A DNA stretch of 51,036 nucleotides, from the NCBI RefSeq assembly GCF_000422865.1, contig NZ_AUGW01000025.1:1-51036 (forward strand), written 5' to 3'. This document shows, piece by piece, positions 16,823 through 25,575 of this stretch. Position 1 is the first letter of the stretch, and each line of letters starts with the position of its first letter. The translations under genes were made by a program, and so were the position numbers. A model generated the notes under the pieces. The model made no database searches. It was not told the DNA's origin and saw only the letters and a list, made by a program, of their open reading frames with translations. This DNA comes from Oceanospirillum maris DSM 6286 (GTDB lineage: Bacteria; Pseudomonadota; Gammaproteobacteria; Pseudomonadales; Halomonadaceae).

Positions 16823-17869
16823 GTGCAAATTACTTTTTTAGGTACCTCATCTGGTGCCCCCTCCCGATATCGCAATGTCAGTGCAACGGCCATTCAGCCA
16901 GAGAAGAGTAAATCTTGGGTACTGGTTGATTGCGGTGAGGCAACCCAGCATCAGCTACTTTATGTGCCCTTATCACCACAAAAACTAGCCGCGGTGTTAA
17001 TTACCCATCGCCACGGCGACCATTGCTATGGCTTACCGGGGCTTTTGGCCTCTTGCCAACTGAACGGTCGAACGGAACCCTTGGTACTGGTAGCCCCTGA
17101 AGAGGTTTGGCAGTACCTGCAAGCGATGATTCAGCTAACGGATCTACACATCACCTTTCCCCTTGAATTTATACCAGTGTCGAAGGCTCTGGATCTTACC
17201 GTATCGGGCTTTCGCATTACGGCCCATATGTTAAGCCATCGCGTACCCAGTTGGGCTTATCGGTTTGAAGAAGTAGGTATTCCACTTAAGCTGGATATGG
17301 AACGCCTAGCCGCCCTCAATATCCCAACAGGTGAGCACCTTGGCCGCTTACAAAAGGGAGAGGATATGACCCTAGTGGATGGTCAGAAGCTGTGCAGTGG
17401 CGAGCTAACCTTTCCCTCATGGCAGAAGCGAGTGGCTGTTGTTGCCGGTGATAACGATTGCCCTGACCTACTGTCAGAAGCTTGCAACGGCGCGCATGTT
17501 CTCGTGCATGAATCAACGTACACCCAGGATGTACTAGAACACGTAGGGCCGGAGCCTCAGCATTCATCTGCGAAAATGGTGGCGGTATTTGCGCAAAAAG
17601 TAGGGTTACGTCATTTGTTGCTCACCCACTTTAGCCCGCGTTATCTGCATAGAGCCCGTAAACCCCGTGAGCGCAGCATTGAGCAATTACGGGAAGAGGC
17701 AAAGCTGTATTTCACCGGTAAGATGTTTCTAGCGGATGATTTCGAAGTCTATCGGTTAGATCGCTCTGGACATCTCTACTATCAAGAAAATTACCGCAAA
17801 GCCCATAAGCAACGCCCCCATAAACAACAAGTCCATAAACAACAACCCAGTTATCAGAGGCAATCTTGA
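16823..17869 (+). CDS. rnz: Ribonuclease Z (tRNA 3' endonuclease)
   Basis: The 348-residue metallo-beta-lactamase-fold enzyme processes tRNA 3' ends. Features: GTSSGAPSRYRNVSA near the N-terminus, the zinc motif THRHGDHCYGLPG, AHMLSHRVPSWAYRFEE, an AGDND metal aspartate, HESTY, and a final THFSPRY. The start is GTG at 16823, as the conserved QITFLGT begins at once. The last about 25 residues are an unusual His/Lys/Gln-rich tail made of imperfect HKQ repeats that lies outside the catalytic fold. The gene overlaps the next by one base (TGATG). Confidence 0.92.
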   Translation: MQITFLGTSSGAPSRYRNVSATAIQPEKSKSWVLVDCGEATQHQLLYVPLSPQKLAAVLITHRHGDHCYGLPGLLASCQLNGRTEPLVLVAPEEVWQYLQAMIQLTDLHITFPLEFIPVSKALDLTVSGFRITAHMLSHRVPSWAYRFEEVGIPLKLDMERLAALNIPTGEHLGRLQKGEDMTLVDGQKLCSGELTFPSWQKRVAVVAGDNDCPDLLSEACNGAHVLVHESTYTQDVLEHVGPEPQHSSAKMVAVFAQKVGLRHLLLTHFSPRYLHRARKPRERSIEQLREEAKLYFTGKMFLADDFEVYRLDRSGHLYYQENYRKAHKQRPHKQQVHKQQPSYQRQS

Positions 17870-18312
17870 TGGAGGCGTCATTTTTAGTAGAAATGGCGGT
17901 GCTGTTTTTTTCTGCTTTTATGGCAGCCACTATTTTCCCATTTTACTCTGAGGCTTGGTTGGTTGTTTTGCTTCAGCAGGGGCACAATGCAGCGTTGTTA
18001 ATAGCCATCGCATCACTGGGTAACACCCTTGGGGCAGTGGTGAACTGGTATTTGGGTAAATACTTATTAACGTATCAGCACAAACGCTGGTTTTATTTTA
18101 AGCCGCAACAGATTGAACGTATGCAAGCAGTCTTTCAGCGTTATGGGGTTTGGAGTTTGCTACTGGCATGGTTGCCGATAGTCGGAGATGTTTTGACATT
18201 AATCGCGGGAATAATGAAAGTGCGTTTATTACCCTTTTTAGTGCTGGTGGCTATAGGAAAAACCCTGCGTTATTTGGCAGTAGTTTATTTTGCGGGTTGG
18301 TTGGTTTCCTAG
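17869..18312 (+). CDS. YqaA-family (DedA-like) membrane protein
   Basis: This integral-membrane protein of 147 residues resembles YqaA/SNARE-associated DedA-like proteins. It has the FPFYSEAWLVVLLQQG segment, the small-residue-rich GNTLGAVVNWYLGKY motif, a basic cytosolic stretch and the GVWSLLLAWLPIVGDVLTLIAGIM motif, which carries the typical re-entrant pattern. DedA proteins are proposed lipid or proton-coupled transporters. The ATG at 17869 was preferred to the TTG at 17866: AGAGG is 8 nt upstream and the start overlaps the rnz stop, so translation is coupled. Confidence 0.82.
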   Translation: MEASFLVEMAVLFFSAFMAATIFPFYSEAWLVVLLQQGHNAALLIAIASLGNTLGAVVNWYLGKYLLTYQHKRWFYFKPQQIERMQAVFQRYGVWSLLLAWLPIVGDVLTLIAGIMKVRLLPFLVLVAIGKTLRYLAVVYFAGWLVS

Positions 18313-18437
18313 CCGTGGCCCCCGTTAGGGGAAAAGCTTAGGAATGTCTGTCTTAGATGTTAGCTAAAGAGAGATATTGAGCTTAATATCGCTCAACCGC
18401 TCAATGACTAATTAATAGAACGCTTCTCAAGATACGC

Positions 18438-18623
18438 TTAGTGAGCGTGACGGCCAAAGTTTAGGCTAATTTTTGGCAGTTTGAAGCTAAGGCTACGAAC
18501 GATAGAAGCTTTTAGGTTAGTGAAAAATGCAGCGATAGCGATATCACGCTCAGCTTTTGCTTGTGCGATGTAAAATTCGATATCGATATTGCCTTGTGCG
18601 TCAGTTTTAAAATTGTTATTCAT
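18438..18623 (-). CDS. Small uncharacterised protein (61 residues)
   Basis: The protein has an N-terminal DIEFYIAQAKAERDIAIAAFF helix followed by a short segment and a basic C-terminus ending RHAH. The IEFYI-QAK--R pattern recalls short proteins found in proteobacterial genomes near DUF1127-type genes, but I cannot name the family. AGGAA precedes the ATG. It is divergent from the LysR gene at 18804, and its leader contains an 11-bp inverted repeat (18647-18723). Amphipathic character suggests binding to a protein or membrane. Confidence 0.6.
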   Translation of the reverse strand: MNNNFKTDAQGNIDIEFYIAQAKAERDIAIAAFFTNLKASIVRSLSFKLPKISLNFGRHAH

Positions 18624-18646
18624 AAGTATTCCTACATAAATTATGG

Positions 18647-18723
18647 GATAAAGGCTTTAGCAATGCCGGAGAGCGAGTAACTTTCGGTGTTAAACTAAAG
18701 TAGGGGTATATTAAGCCTTTATC
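18647..18723. repeat. 11-bp perfect inverted repeat in a divergent intergenic region
   Basis: GATAAAGGCTT (18647-18657) and AAGCCTTTATC (18713-18723) are perfect reverse complements 55 bp apart. They lie between the leftward 61-residue gene (start 18623) and the rightward LysR gene (start 18804). They could be two operator half-sites for a looping regulator, or the arms of an RNA structure in the small gene's leader. Confidence 0.6.
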
Positions 18724-18803
18724 TTATGATCGACAAACGACCTTTTTTAACTTCATTGATGAGAAAAACTAATCAATAATGGTTTATCACTGATCCTGAT
18801 ACT

Positions 18804-19715
18804 TTGGAGTTTTCTATCAGACGCTTACCCCCCATGAACGCGCTGCGTGTCTTTGAAGCTGCGGCCCGTAATGAGAGTTTTGCCCAAGCGGCAGAAGAAT
18901 TATTTATTACCGCTTCTGCGGTAAGCCACCAGATTAAGAGCTTAGAAAGTTATCTGGGGTTAAGCTTATTTCGTCGTAATAAGCGCAAGGTAGAGCTATC
19001 GGCGGCGGGCACACAGTATCTACAGTCGATTCGGGCGGCTTTAGATGAGATTGAAGCAGCGACTTATCGGCTAACCTCTAATCCCGAGCGAGATACGGTG
19101 ACAATTAGCGTGGCACCTAACTTTTTGATCCGATGGTTAATGCCAAGGATGAATCGTTTTCAAGCATTGTTCCCGGATGTGGAATTACAGATTAGCGCAT
19201 CATCGGGTTTGATCGATTTTAGTAAACAAAACACGGATATGGCTGTCTATTACGGCAACGGTGAGTGGCATGATATTGAAGCGCACTTTTTAAGACATGT
19301 TCTTTTAGTTCCGGTATGCAGCCCCGGTCTATTGAAGGGGAAAAAACGGCTTGATCATCCAGAAGACCTTAAGCGTCATACGCTGATTCATGTGGGGAAA
19401 CGTCAGCACGAGTGGCCTGAATGGCTACAATTGGCAGGGGTTGAATACACGGGGTTCAGTCGAGGATTACAGCTTTCTAGCAGTCAGCTTGCCACAGGGG
19501 CCGCCCAAGAGGGTTTAGGTGTTGCCTTAGCGGATAGCACCTTAACATCTCGAGAAATTGAGCAAGGCCGTTTAATCATGCCTTTTGATATTAAGCTGGA
19601 CACCCATAAGTCCTTTTATCTGGTTTACCAAAAACACAGACCTTTATCACATGCGATGAAGGTGTTTAAAGACTGGATGATTGAAGAGATGCAGCCGAAT
19701 TTTTCTATTGATTAA
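18804..19715 (+). CDS. LysR-family transcriptional regulator, GcvA-like
   Basis: The 303-residue regulator has a winged-helix domain (about 8-67: RLPPMNALRVFEAAARNESFAQAAEELF, ITASAVSHQIKSLES) and a substrate-binding domain from about 95. Its sequence follows the GcvA subgroup, including LFPDVELQISAS, LLVPVCSP and HTLIHVG. Because GcvA-type proteins begin with RRLPP-NALRVF, the true start must lie before the ATG at 18834; TTG at 18804 is the only common start codon there. GcvA controls glycine cleavage in E. coli, but no gcv genes are here, so the target is unknown, perhaps the divergent small gene. Confidence 0.88.
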   Translation: MEFSIRRLPPMNALRVFEAAARNESFAQAAEELFITASAVSHQIKSLESYLGLSLFRRNKRKVELSAAGTQYLQSIRAALDEIEAATYRLTSNPERDTVTISVAPNFLIRWLMPRMNRFQALFPDVELQISASSGLIDFSKQNTDMAVYYGNGEWHDIEAHFLRHVLLVPVCSPGLLKGKKRLDHPEDLKRHTLIHVGKRQHEWPEWLQLAGVEYTGFSRGLQLSSSQLATGAAQEGLGVALADSTLTSREIEQGRLIMPFDIKLDTHKSFYLVYQKHRPLSHAMKVFKDWMIEEMQPNFSID

Positions 19716-19743
19716 CGTAAGCATGATGCGTGCAGCTAATAAG

Positions 19744-19792
19744 AAATGGCGCGTCAGTTAAGCTATTCGCTACACAAGTGCGCCATTTTCTT
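19744..19792. terminator. Probable bidirectional terminator between convergent genes
   Basis: AAATGGCGC (19744-19752) pairs with GCGCCATTT (19780-19788), a 9-bp stem with a 27-nt loop, followed by TCTTT rightward and TCTTATTA leftward. It lies between the LysR gene and the leftward 19840-20061 gene. Confidence 0.5.
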
Positions 19793-19839
19793 TGAATCAA
19801 AACGTAGGTTCTAGGTGCTGCAACCTAGCCGTTAAAAAT

Positions 19840-20061
19840 CTAGCAGCTAAAAACGTAATACTCTGCATCGGGACTTAGAGCATCTTCACCTAGAATATCT
19901 TCTAATGGCGTTGAGCGAGACTTTTGCTTGTAAAGGTCATACGTGATCACTTGAACAGCAAGATCACCGTTATCATCAACGATTAAAACGCTATCATCTT
20001 TAATCGCTTTCTGGATCTTCTTCTTTTGGCTGTTTGAAACAGCAATTTCCTGAATGCTCAT
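19840..20061 (-). CDS. Small uncharacterised protein (73 residues)
   Basis: The protein has a Lys-rich N-terminal helix (NSQKKKIQKAIKDD), a short beta segment (SVLIVDDNGDLAVQVITYDLYKQ), and an acidic tail ending YYVFSC. I do not recognise a family. A good AGGAG ribosome site six bases before the ATG supports it as a real gene. It lies downstream of the chemotaxis receptor gene's neighbourhood but is preceded by its own 129-bp gap. Confidence 0.6.
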   Translation of the reverse strand: MSIQEIAVSNSQKKKIQKAIKDDSVLIVDDNGDLAVQVITYDLYKQKSRSTPLEDILGEDALSPDAEYYVFSC

Positions 20062-20190
20062 AGCACTCCTGATTCAATCTTGGGTTAATGGGCTGGCACT
20101 GCCAGCTGGCAGGGCACTCTAACGTAAATTATACCGATAGCAAAGAAGAAAGCATTACAGTGTTATCTTCTACAACCATATTCTGCAATG

Positions 20191-21819
20191 CTAGAGCTTA
20201 AACCGGCTTGCTAGAGCATTTAGGTTTTCACTCTCTTGGCTGAGCATATCGCAGGCGGCTTGGGTATCTGTTGCGCCCTCTGCAATTTGATCTGATGCTA
20301 AGTGAATAGCGCTTACGCTTTCGCTTAAGTTTCTAGCCACGGCGGTTTGTTCTTCTGTGGCGGTAGCTATCTGACTGCTCATGGCGGCGATTTGCTCTGA
20401 GGCCTTCAAAATATGACCAAAAGAGTCCCCTGCATCTCTAACGTGCTCCAGCCCCACCCGCATCTCTTCTTGGCTATTGGTCATCATTGAGGCCGCTTGC
20501 CCTGCATGATGTTGCAGAGATTCAATAATCTGGGCAATTTCACCAAGAGATGATTGCGTTTTTTGCGCCAGCTGGCGTACCTCATCAGCAACCACCGCAA
20601 AACCTCTACCGGCTTCACCGGCTCTTGCAGCTTCAATCGCCGCGTTTAACGCCAGTAAGTTCGTTTGATCGGTCACATTACCGATAACCTCAGAGATAAC
20701 GCTAATACTGTGACTATCTTTTTGTAACTTAAGCACTACCTCTGCGGTTTGGCTTAAAGCTGCCGCAAGAGATTCGCTTTGACTGACCGAGCGTTGAATA
20801 TTGCTCTGACTTTGTTGTGCTTCTGTTTTTGCTTGATCACTATGATCCGATGCTTCCAAGGTACGCTGAACAACTTCTGCAAAGCCGGCTTGCATCTGAT
20901 CCGTCGCGGCGGCAATTTGTGATATGCCATGGCGCTGAGTATCTAGGTTGATGGTGGTTTCACTAACATGCAGACGCAGATTCTGGCTGGTATTTTCTAG
21001 ACTAAGAACGCTTTCGTTAATATCAGTGGCAAGGCGAGCAAGACTGACTTGCATCTGATCAAAGTAGTCCGCAGCCGTACCTAGCTCATCTTTGGCAAAG
21101 TGGTTCATATCTAAGCGTACGCTAAGATCGCCCTGACCAACCGCCTTCATCTGTTTGATTAACAAGCCCAATGGTAGCGTTACTTTACGAGCCATGATGA
21201 TACCCATGGAGAGCATAAACCCGGTAATCAGGATCAAGATCACAATGGTCTGCTGAATTAAGCCATCAATTTTCTCCGCCTCGGCGGTTTTTATCGCGAT
21301 AGCCTCTTTCTCTAAATCCATCTGCAAGCGGCTAAGCAGCTCAACAATGGCATTAAAAGGCGCCAGCATAGGGCCAAGCATCTCTTTACGGGCAACATCT
21401 ATGCGACCATTGTCGATTAAGCGGATATAGTTTTCCTGCATATCACGGTAATCAGCAATACGTTTCTGGTAATCGACAATATCTTGCTTAATCTCTGGCG
21501 TATCCGCTAAACGCTGCATATTGGTCATCGCTATCGCAACTTTTTCATCGTTAAAACGAATGGTTTCGATGATATTCCGGTGCTGACTATCGCTATCGGT
21601 TAAGCCGTAATCCAATGCAAAGCGACGGTAAGTAACCGTGTAGTAGCGTAAATTTGATACGGTAGATAAAAGGCTAACATTTCGATCTACTACGGTAACA
21701 AATTGATTTTGAATATTATTTAGGGCTAATAACAGATAAATACTTAGCGCAACAATGGCTACAATGGTTGCGCCAAATACCAGCTGTAGCGCTCTAGGAA
21801 TTGATGTGTTTTTTAACAT
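20191..21819 (-). CDS. Methyl-accepting chemotaxis protein
   Basis: The 542-residue receptor has a first membrane helix (about 10-32), a periplasmic four-helix-bundle-type sensor (about 33-185), a second membrane helix (about 188-210), a HAMP domain, and a long cytoplasmic signalling hairpin. The highly conserved tip ([33 protein letters not shown]) identifies the CheW/CheA-binding region. It should sense an extracellular ligand and control flagellar motion. No NWETF-type pentapeptide for CheR tethering is present at the C-terminus. The ATG at 21819 was chosen over the upstream TTG because it begins the basic N-terminus; the spacing to the NMT1-GGDEF gene upstream is 124 bp. Confidence 0.92.
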   Translation of the reverse strand: MLKNTSIPRALQLVFGATIVAIVALSIYLLLALNNIQNQFVTVVDRNVSLLSTVSNLRYYTVTYRRFALDYGLTDSDSQHRNIIETIRFNDEKVAIAMTNMQRLADTPEIKQDIVDYQKRIADYRDMQENYIRLIDNGRIDVARKEMLGPMLAPFNAIVELLSRLQMDLEKEAIAIKTAEAEKIDGLIQQTIVILILITGFMLSMGIIMARKVTLPLGLLIKQMKAVGQGDLSVRLDMNHFAKDELGTAADYFDQMQVSLARLATDINESVLSLENTSQNLRLHVSETTINLDTQRHGISQIAAATDQMQAGFAEVVQRTLEASDHSDQAKTEAQQSQSNIQRSVSQSESLAAALSQTAEVVLKLQKDSHSISVISEVIGNVTDQTNLLALNAAIEAARAGEAGRGFAVVADEVRQLAQKTQSSLGEIAQIIESLQHHAGQAASMMTNSQEEMRVGLEHVRDAGDSFGHILKASEQIAAMSSQIATATEEQTAVARNLSESVSAIHLASDQIAEGATDTQAACDMLSQESENLNALASRFKL

Positions 21820-21943
21820 GGTAAGTTCCAAATAAATTGCGCGTGACGGTCAATGTATCTTAATAGCTCAGGTGATTTATGCCTTGGTTTTTACGTTATA
21901 CGCCATATAAATCATTTGAGTTTCATTTGGTATGCTTTTTAAC

Positions 21944-23968
21944 CTAGATATTCGTTAGGCCTTGATTCACTTTAGAGATAAGAACATCCCGTCCTTTAAT
22001 TTTGCCTCGTTTAACCCGCTCTTCTGCTATATGGAGCAATTGTTTGCTATTGAGTTCGGTATTAGAAAACTCTTTCGTATCCACAATGCCGATGGTAACA
22101 GAGACAAAAAAGCTATCACTGCCAGTATCAAATCGATGATGAGCGATATAGTTTCGGATTCTGTCGCAAGCAGTAAAGGCTTCTTCTGAATCCGTATTGG
22201 GCAATAAAATAGCAAAATTCTGACCCGCATAGCGGGCGATTAAATCCATAGGGCGAACTTGCTGCTGAATCACATCCGCCAGCGTTTCAATGGTGTAATC
22301 CCCCGTGGGCTGGCCGTATTTGGTGTTAATGACTTCCATACAGTCGATATCAATAAGCGCAATGGAAAAATGGCCCTCGCCAAATTTTACCCGTTGCATA
22401 AAGGCGCTCAATCGACTCATAAAGTAACGACGGTTGAGCACCCCGGTCATACCATCGGTAATGGTTAACTGCTCAACTTGTCGACGGGTTTTACGGGCAT
22501 CGGTAACATCCAGAAGCACACCGTGGGCTATTTCAATACTGCCATCACTCATACTTGATAGAACCTGACCATGACACAGTATCCAGCGATTGTGGCTTTC
22601 ATCATTAATCAGCTCCGCCTCAAGCTTAAAAGCAGCGTCTTGTTTACGAATATCATCGCTGAAATGCTTAAAGAAATTTTGAACCGACAACAGAGAATCA
22701 TCCGCCTTCACTTCTTGTAAGGTGAAAAGACAAGATTCATGTTGCCCCCCCAGAAAAAAAGCACCTTTTTCATCAAGAAATAGGGCGTTCTCAGTTCGAT
22801 CCCAGCGCCAATAGCCTAGATCGCCCCCCCATAGTGCTAGTTCATACTTTTGCTTATTGCATTCACTGTCAGCTAGAAGCCGCTTGTTCTCTTGTAGCTG
22901 TTCCTGCAATCGACGATTAAATATCAACAGCAAGATCACCATCAGTAACGTGCAAAAAATAAGGGTTATAACAATTTGGTGATTTTTGCTAAAAAAATGA
23001 CTGTTATTTTGGTTCAGAGACCAAAGAAAACCGTCTAGCTCATAATCAGGCTGAAGCAACCCCAGCGACACGAAAGTGTTCGCCATGTGTCGCCAGCGGT
23101 TAATATCCATATAACCAACCTCGATCAGATCGGGCAGAATAAGCTCTTTCATCTTATTGTATTCAAACTTAAGGTGCTCGCGGCTGTGGGCGAACGGATA
23201 ATCACTGTATTTTTCCAGAATAACATCGATGATCTCATCGGGGCGCTCGAAGGCATAACGCCAGCCTCTCATAGCCGCGTGATGAAACCCTTTAACAACC
23301 TCAGGATGTTCTTCTATCAATTTTTCACGGGTAAAAAGAGTATCCCCATAAAAGTCAATACCATAGGAACGTGGGAGAATCAGTCGATAGGGGATATTCT
23401 GCTGCTCTAAATAAAATGGCTGATTAGTGATAAAAATAGATGTGGCATTAACTTCTTTGTTAATGAGCTTTTCCATCGAAAAGGTTGATGGAATGCGCTC
23501 ATATTGACGAGGCGTAATGCCCTCTGCCTGTAGCATCGCATGGCTTTCTGCATCATTGGAAAGCGCACCCATTTCAAGGCTGCCTGCGATAAAGTCTTGC
23601 GGGGTATAAATATTATTTTCGGCTAAAGCCATCAGGCCTGATGCGGAGTGCTGAAAAATAACCCCCAAAGCCACAACCGGCTGCCCGCTGGTACGTGCTA
23701 ACAGCAGTTCTGACGCAGACACGCCAAAATCGGCATTGCCACTAAGCACTTCGCTAATAGGGGCTTGATTGGCCCGGCCTGTTCGTATCTCTACGTCTAA
23801 GCCTTCGCGGTCAAAAAAACCTTTTTCCTTAGCGGCGTAAAAACCAGCAAACTCAAACTGATGCGTCCAAGGTAACTGCAAAATCACTTTAGTATTGGCC
23901 TGAACAGGCGAAGCTAAGGCACAGAGTATCAAAGCGATGCTACATAACGACGTTAAGGCACGAGACAT
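21944..23968 (-). CDS. NMT1-type periplasmic sensor / PAS / degenerate GGDEF protein
   Basis: The 674-residue protein has a signal peptide (cleavage near VQA-N), an NMT1/THI5-like solute-binding domain (about 25-320: LPWTHQFEFAGFYAAKEKGFFDREGLDVE), a membrane helix (about 332-352), a PAS-like domain (about 370-490) and a GGDEF domain (about 500-674). The catalytic motif is AGQNF (581-585) instead of GGDEF, and NDxxGH has become NTKYGQ. The inhibitory site RPMD (572-575) has the correct five-residue spacing. It is therefore likely a catalytically dead diguanylate cyclase that could still bind c-di-GMP. NMT1 domains bind thiamine-pyrimidine-like or sulfonate-like ligands, so the input is probably a small periplasmic molecule. 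Confidence 0.9.
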   Translation of the reverse strand: MSRALTSLCSIALILCALASPVQANTKVILQLPWTHQFEFAGFYAAKEKGFFDREGLDVEIRTGRANQAPISEVLSGNADFGVSASELLLARTSGQPVVALGVIFQHSASGLMALAENNIYTPQDFIAGSLEMGALSNDAESHAMLQAEGITPRQYERIPSTFSMEKLINKEVNATSIFITNQPFYLEQQNIPYRLILPRSYGIDFYGDTLFTREKLIEEHPEVVKGFHHAAMRGWRYAFERPDEIIDVILEKYSDYPFAHSREHLKFEYNKMKELILPDLIEVGYMDINRWRHMANTFVSLGLLQPDYELDGFLWSLNQNNSHFFSKNHQIVITLIFCTLLMVILLLIFNRRLQEQLQENKRLLADSECNKQKYELALWGGDLGYWRWDRTENALFLDEKGAFFLGGQHESCLFTLQEVKADDSLLSVQNFFKHFSDDIRKQDAAFKLEAELINDESHNRWILCHGQVLSSMSDGSIEIAHGVLLDVTDARKTRRQVEQLTITDGMTGVLNRRYFMSRLSAFMQRVKFGEGHFSIALIDIDCMEVINTKYGQPTGDYTIETLADVIQQQVRPMDLIARYAGQNFAILLPNTDSEEAFTACDRIRNYIAHHRFDTGSDSFFVSVTIGIVDTKEFSNTELNSKQLLHIAEERVKRGKIKGRDVLISKVNQGLTNI

Positions 23969-24104
23969 ACAGCAGATATCCTTGGAAGAGATGTTCTAAA
24001 AGATAAATGATCTTACCTTAAATTAGTCTTCACAGGGAGACTAGGCTAAGCCACCCTGCGTTAGGCGGCTTAAGACTTTAAGTTCTAAGTTCAAGGCTTA
24101 AGTC

Positions 24105-25316
24105 CTAGCGGCCATCCTTAAAAGTGCTCGCCATCGACGGCTCCTGCCCTGTGCGAACAAAATCTTGAGGATCGCCGTGTAATGAAAGGCTCTCTGGTGG
24201 CGTATCCTGATTTTGAGCAAAATGTATGGTTGATGTCGGGAAGGCACATTCAGCACCTTTCTCTATAATAATATCCATCACCTTTAGCAGTACATCTTCT
24301 TTAATATGATGATAACGAACCCAATCGGTTGTTTTGGTGAAGCAATAGATAAAGAAATCGAGAGACGAGCTGGAGAACTGATTGAAATTAACAATCAATG
24401 TTTGGTTGGTGTCTATCTCTGGATGATTTTTTATCATCAGACGCACCTCTTCGGTTATTTCACGCATTTTACTGGCATCATCGTAGCGGATACCTAGGGT
24501 TTCGTAGATGCGTCGATTGTTCATCCGTGATGGGTTTTCAACGGCAATGGATGAAAAGCTAGCATTGGGCACATATAGCGGGCGCTTATCAAAAGTGCGA
24601 ATAACCGTTTGCCGCCAGCCAATACGTTCAACAACCCCTTCAATATTACGATCTGGCGAACGAATCCAGTCTCCTTCGGTAAAAGGGCGGTCCAGATAAA
24701 TCGTTAACCCACCAAAGAAGTTTGCCAGCATATCTTTAGCCGCAAAACCGATAGCCATCCCACCGATACCACCAAAGGCGAGCACACCTGAAACGCTAAA
24801 ACCTAAGGTTTGTAGTGCCACTAAAGCCGAGGTAATAAACACAGAAAGACGCAATAGCTTAGTAATCGCATCCAGCGTGGTTCGGTCAAAAGGTTTACCG
24901 GCAATGGTTTTCGCTTCAATTAAATTATGTTCAGCGCGCTTAATCAGCCGTGTTAACGCCATAGAAATAAGGACGATGATTAACACATCCCGTATCGCAG
25001 GAACCGCCTCAAAGATTGTTGCGTCGGTTTCTTGTCCGATAATTTTACAGCTAAACGCGATACCTAAAACCCAGAGCGCATAGGTTAACGGGCGCTGAAT
25101 TGCATAAATAACGGCATCATCCCAAGGGGTTTGGGTTTTATTGGCAACATCATGAAGCTTTTTGATCACTCGAACCTGCAACAGGTTTAAAATACCTGTG
25201 GCGAGCAAAACCGCAAAAATTTGAATGACCCATGTTTCTGCGTGAAGCGTTTGGCTTGCTTGGCTGATCAGTTCCATTCCAAGGTTATCGGGCTGAACTT
25301 GCGTATCTTGAGGCAT
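24105..25316 (-). CDS. MscS-family mechanosensitive ion channel
   Basis: The 403-residue protein has about four to five transmembrane helices. The pore-lining helix and beta domain are seen in VSGVLAFGGIGGMAIGFAAKDMLANFFGGLTIYLDRPFTEGDWI, with the conserved GFAAKD and FF-G; a cytoplasmic alpha/beta vestibule domain follows (about 265-375). Length and topology resemble YnaI/YbdG rather than the 286-residue MscS. It would release solutes under osmotic downshock. An AAGG ribosome site precedes the ATG. It is on the same strand as the preceding and following signalling genes but separated by gaps of 136 and 259 bp. Confidence 0.9.
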   Translation of the reverse strand: MPQDTQVQPDNLGMELISQASQTLHAETWVIQIFAVLLATGILNLLQVRVIKKLHDVANKTQTPWDDAVIYAIQRPLTYALWVLGIAFSCKIIGQETDATIFEAVPAIRDVLIIVLISMALTRLIKRAEHNLIEAKTIAGKPFDRTTLDAITKLLRLSVFITSALVALQTLGFSVSGVLAFGGIGGMAIGFAAKDMLANFFGGLTIYLDRPFTEGDWIRSPDRNIEGVVERIGWRQTVIRTFDKRPLYVPNASFSSIAVENPSRMNNRRIYETLGIRYDDASKMREITEEVRLMIKNHPEIDTNQTLIVNFNQFSSSSLDFFIYCFTKTTDWVRYHHIKEDVLLKVMDIIIEKGAECAFPTSTIHFAQNQDTPPESLSLHGDPQDFVRTGQEPSMASTFKDGR

Positions 25317-25575
25317 TGGTCGACCTTAAATTACAGATTATCGCGTCTGTTTCTTGGCCACTACGACGCATATTATTAGGCATTACTAAAACGATAAACG
25401 GTACTAATAAATAAATGCGCAAGCAGCCAAACTGTTGATATAAACCGAAGCAATAAGAACACAGTGTGCTTAAAGGGTAAAGTACGCTTAAAGCGCAAAG
25501 TAAGAATAATGTCGTGACACTGAAAAATCTGCATTATCTTTGCTTAAAAAGCGCGCGCGCGATCAAAGCAGGCGG

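Noticed and set aside
25551-25561. Alternating GC run next to the EAL gene stop codon
   Set aside because: Only 11 bp long; too short to be called a repeat element or Z-DNA site.
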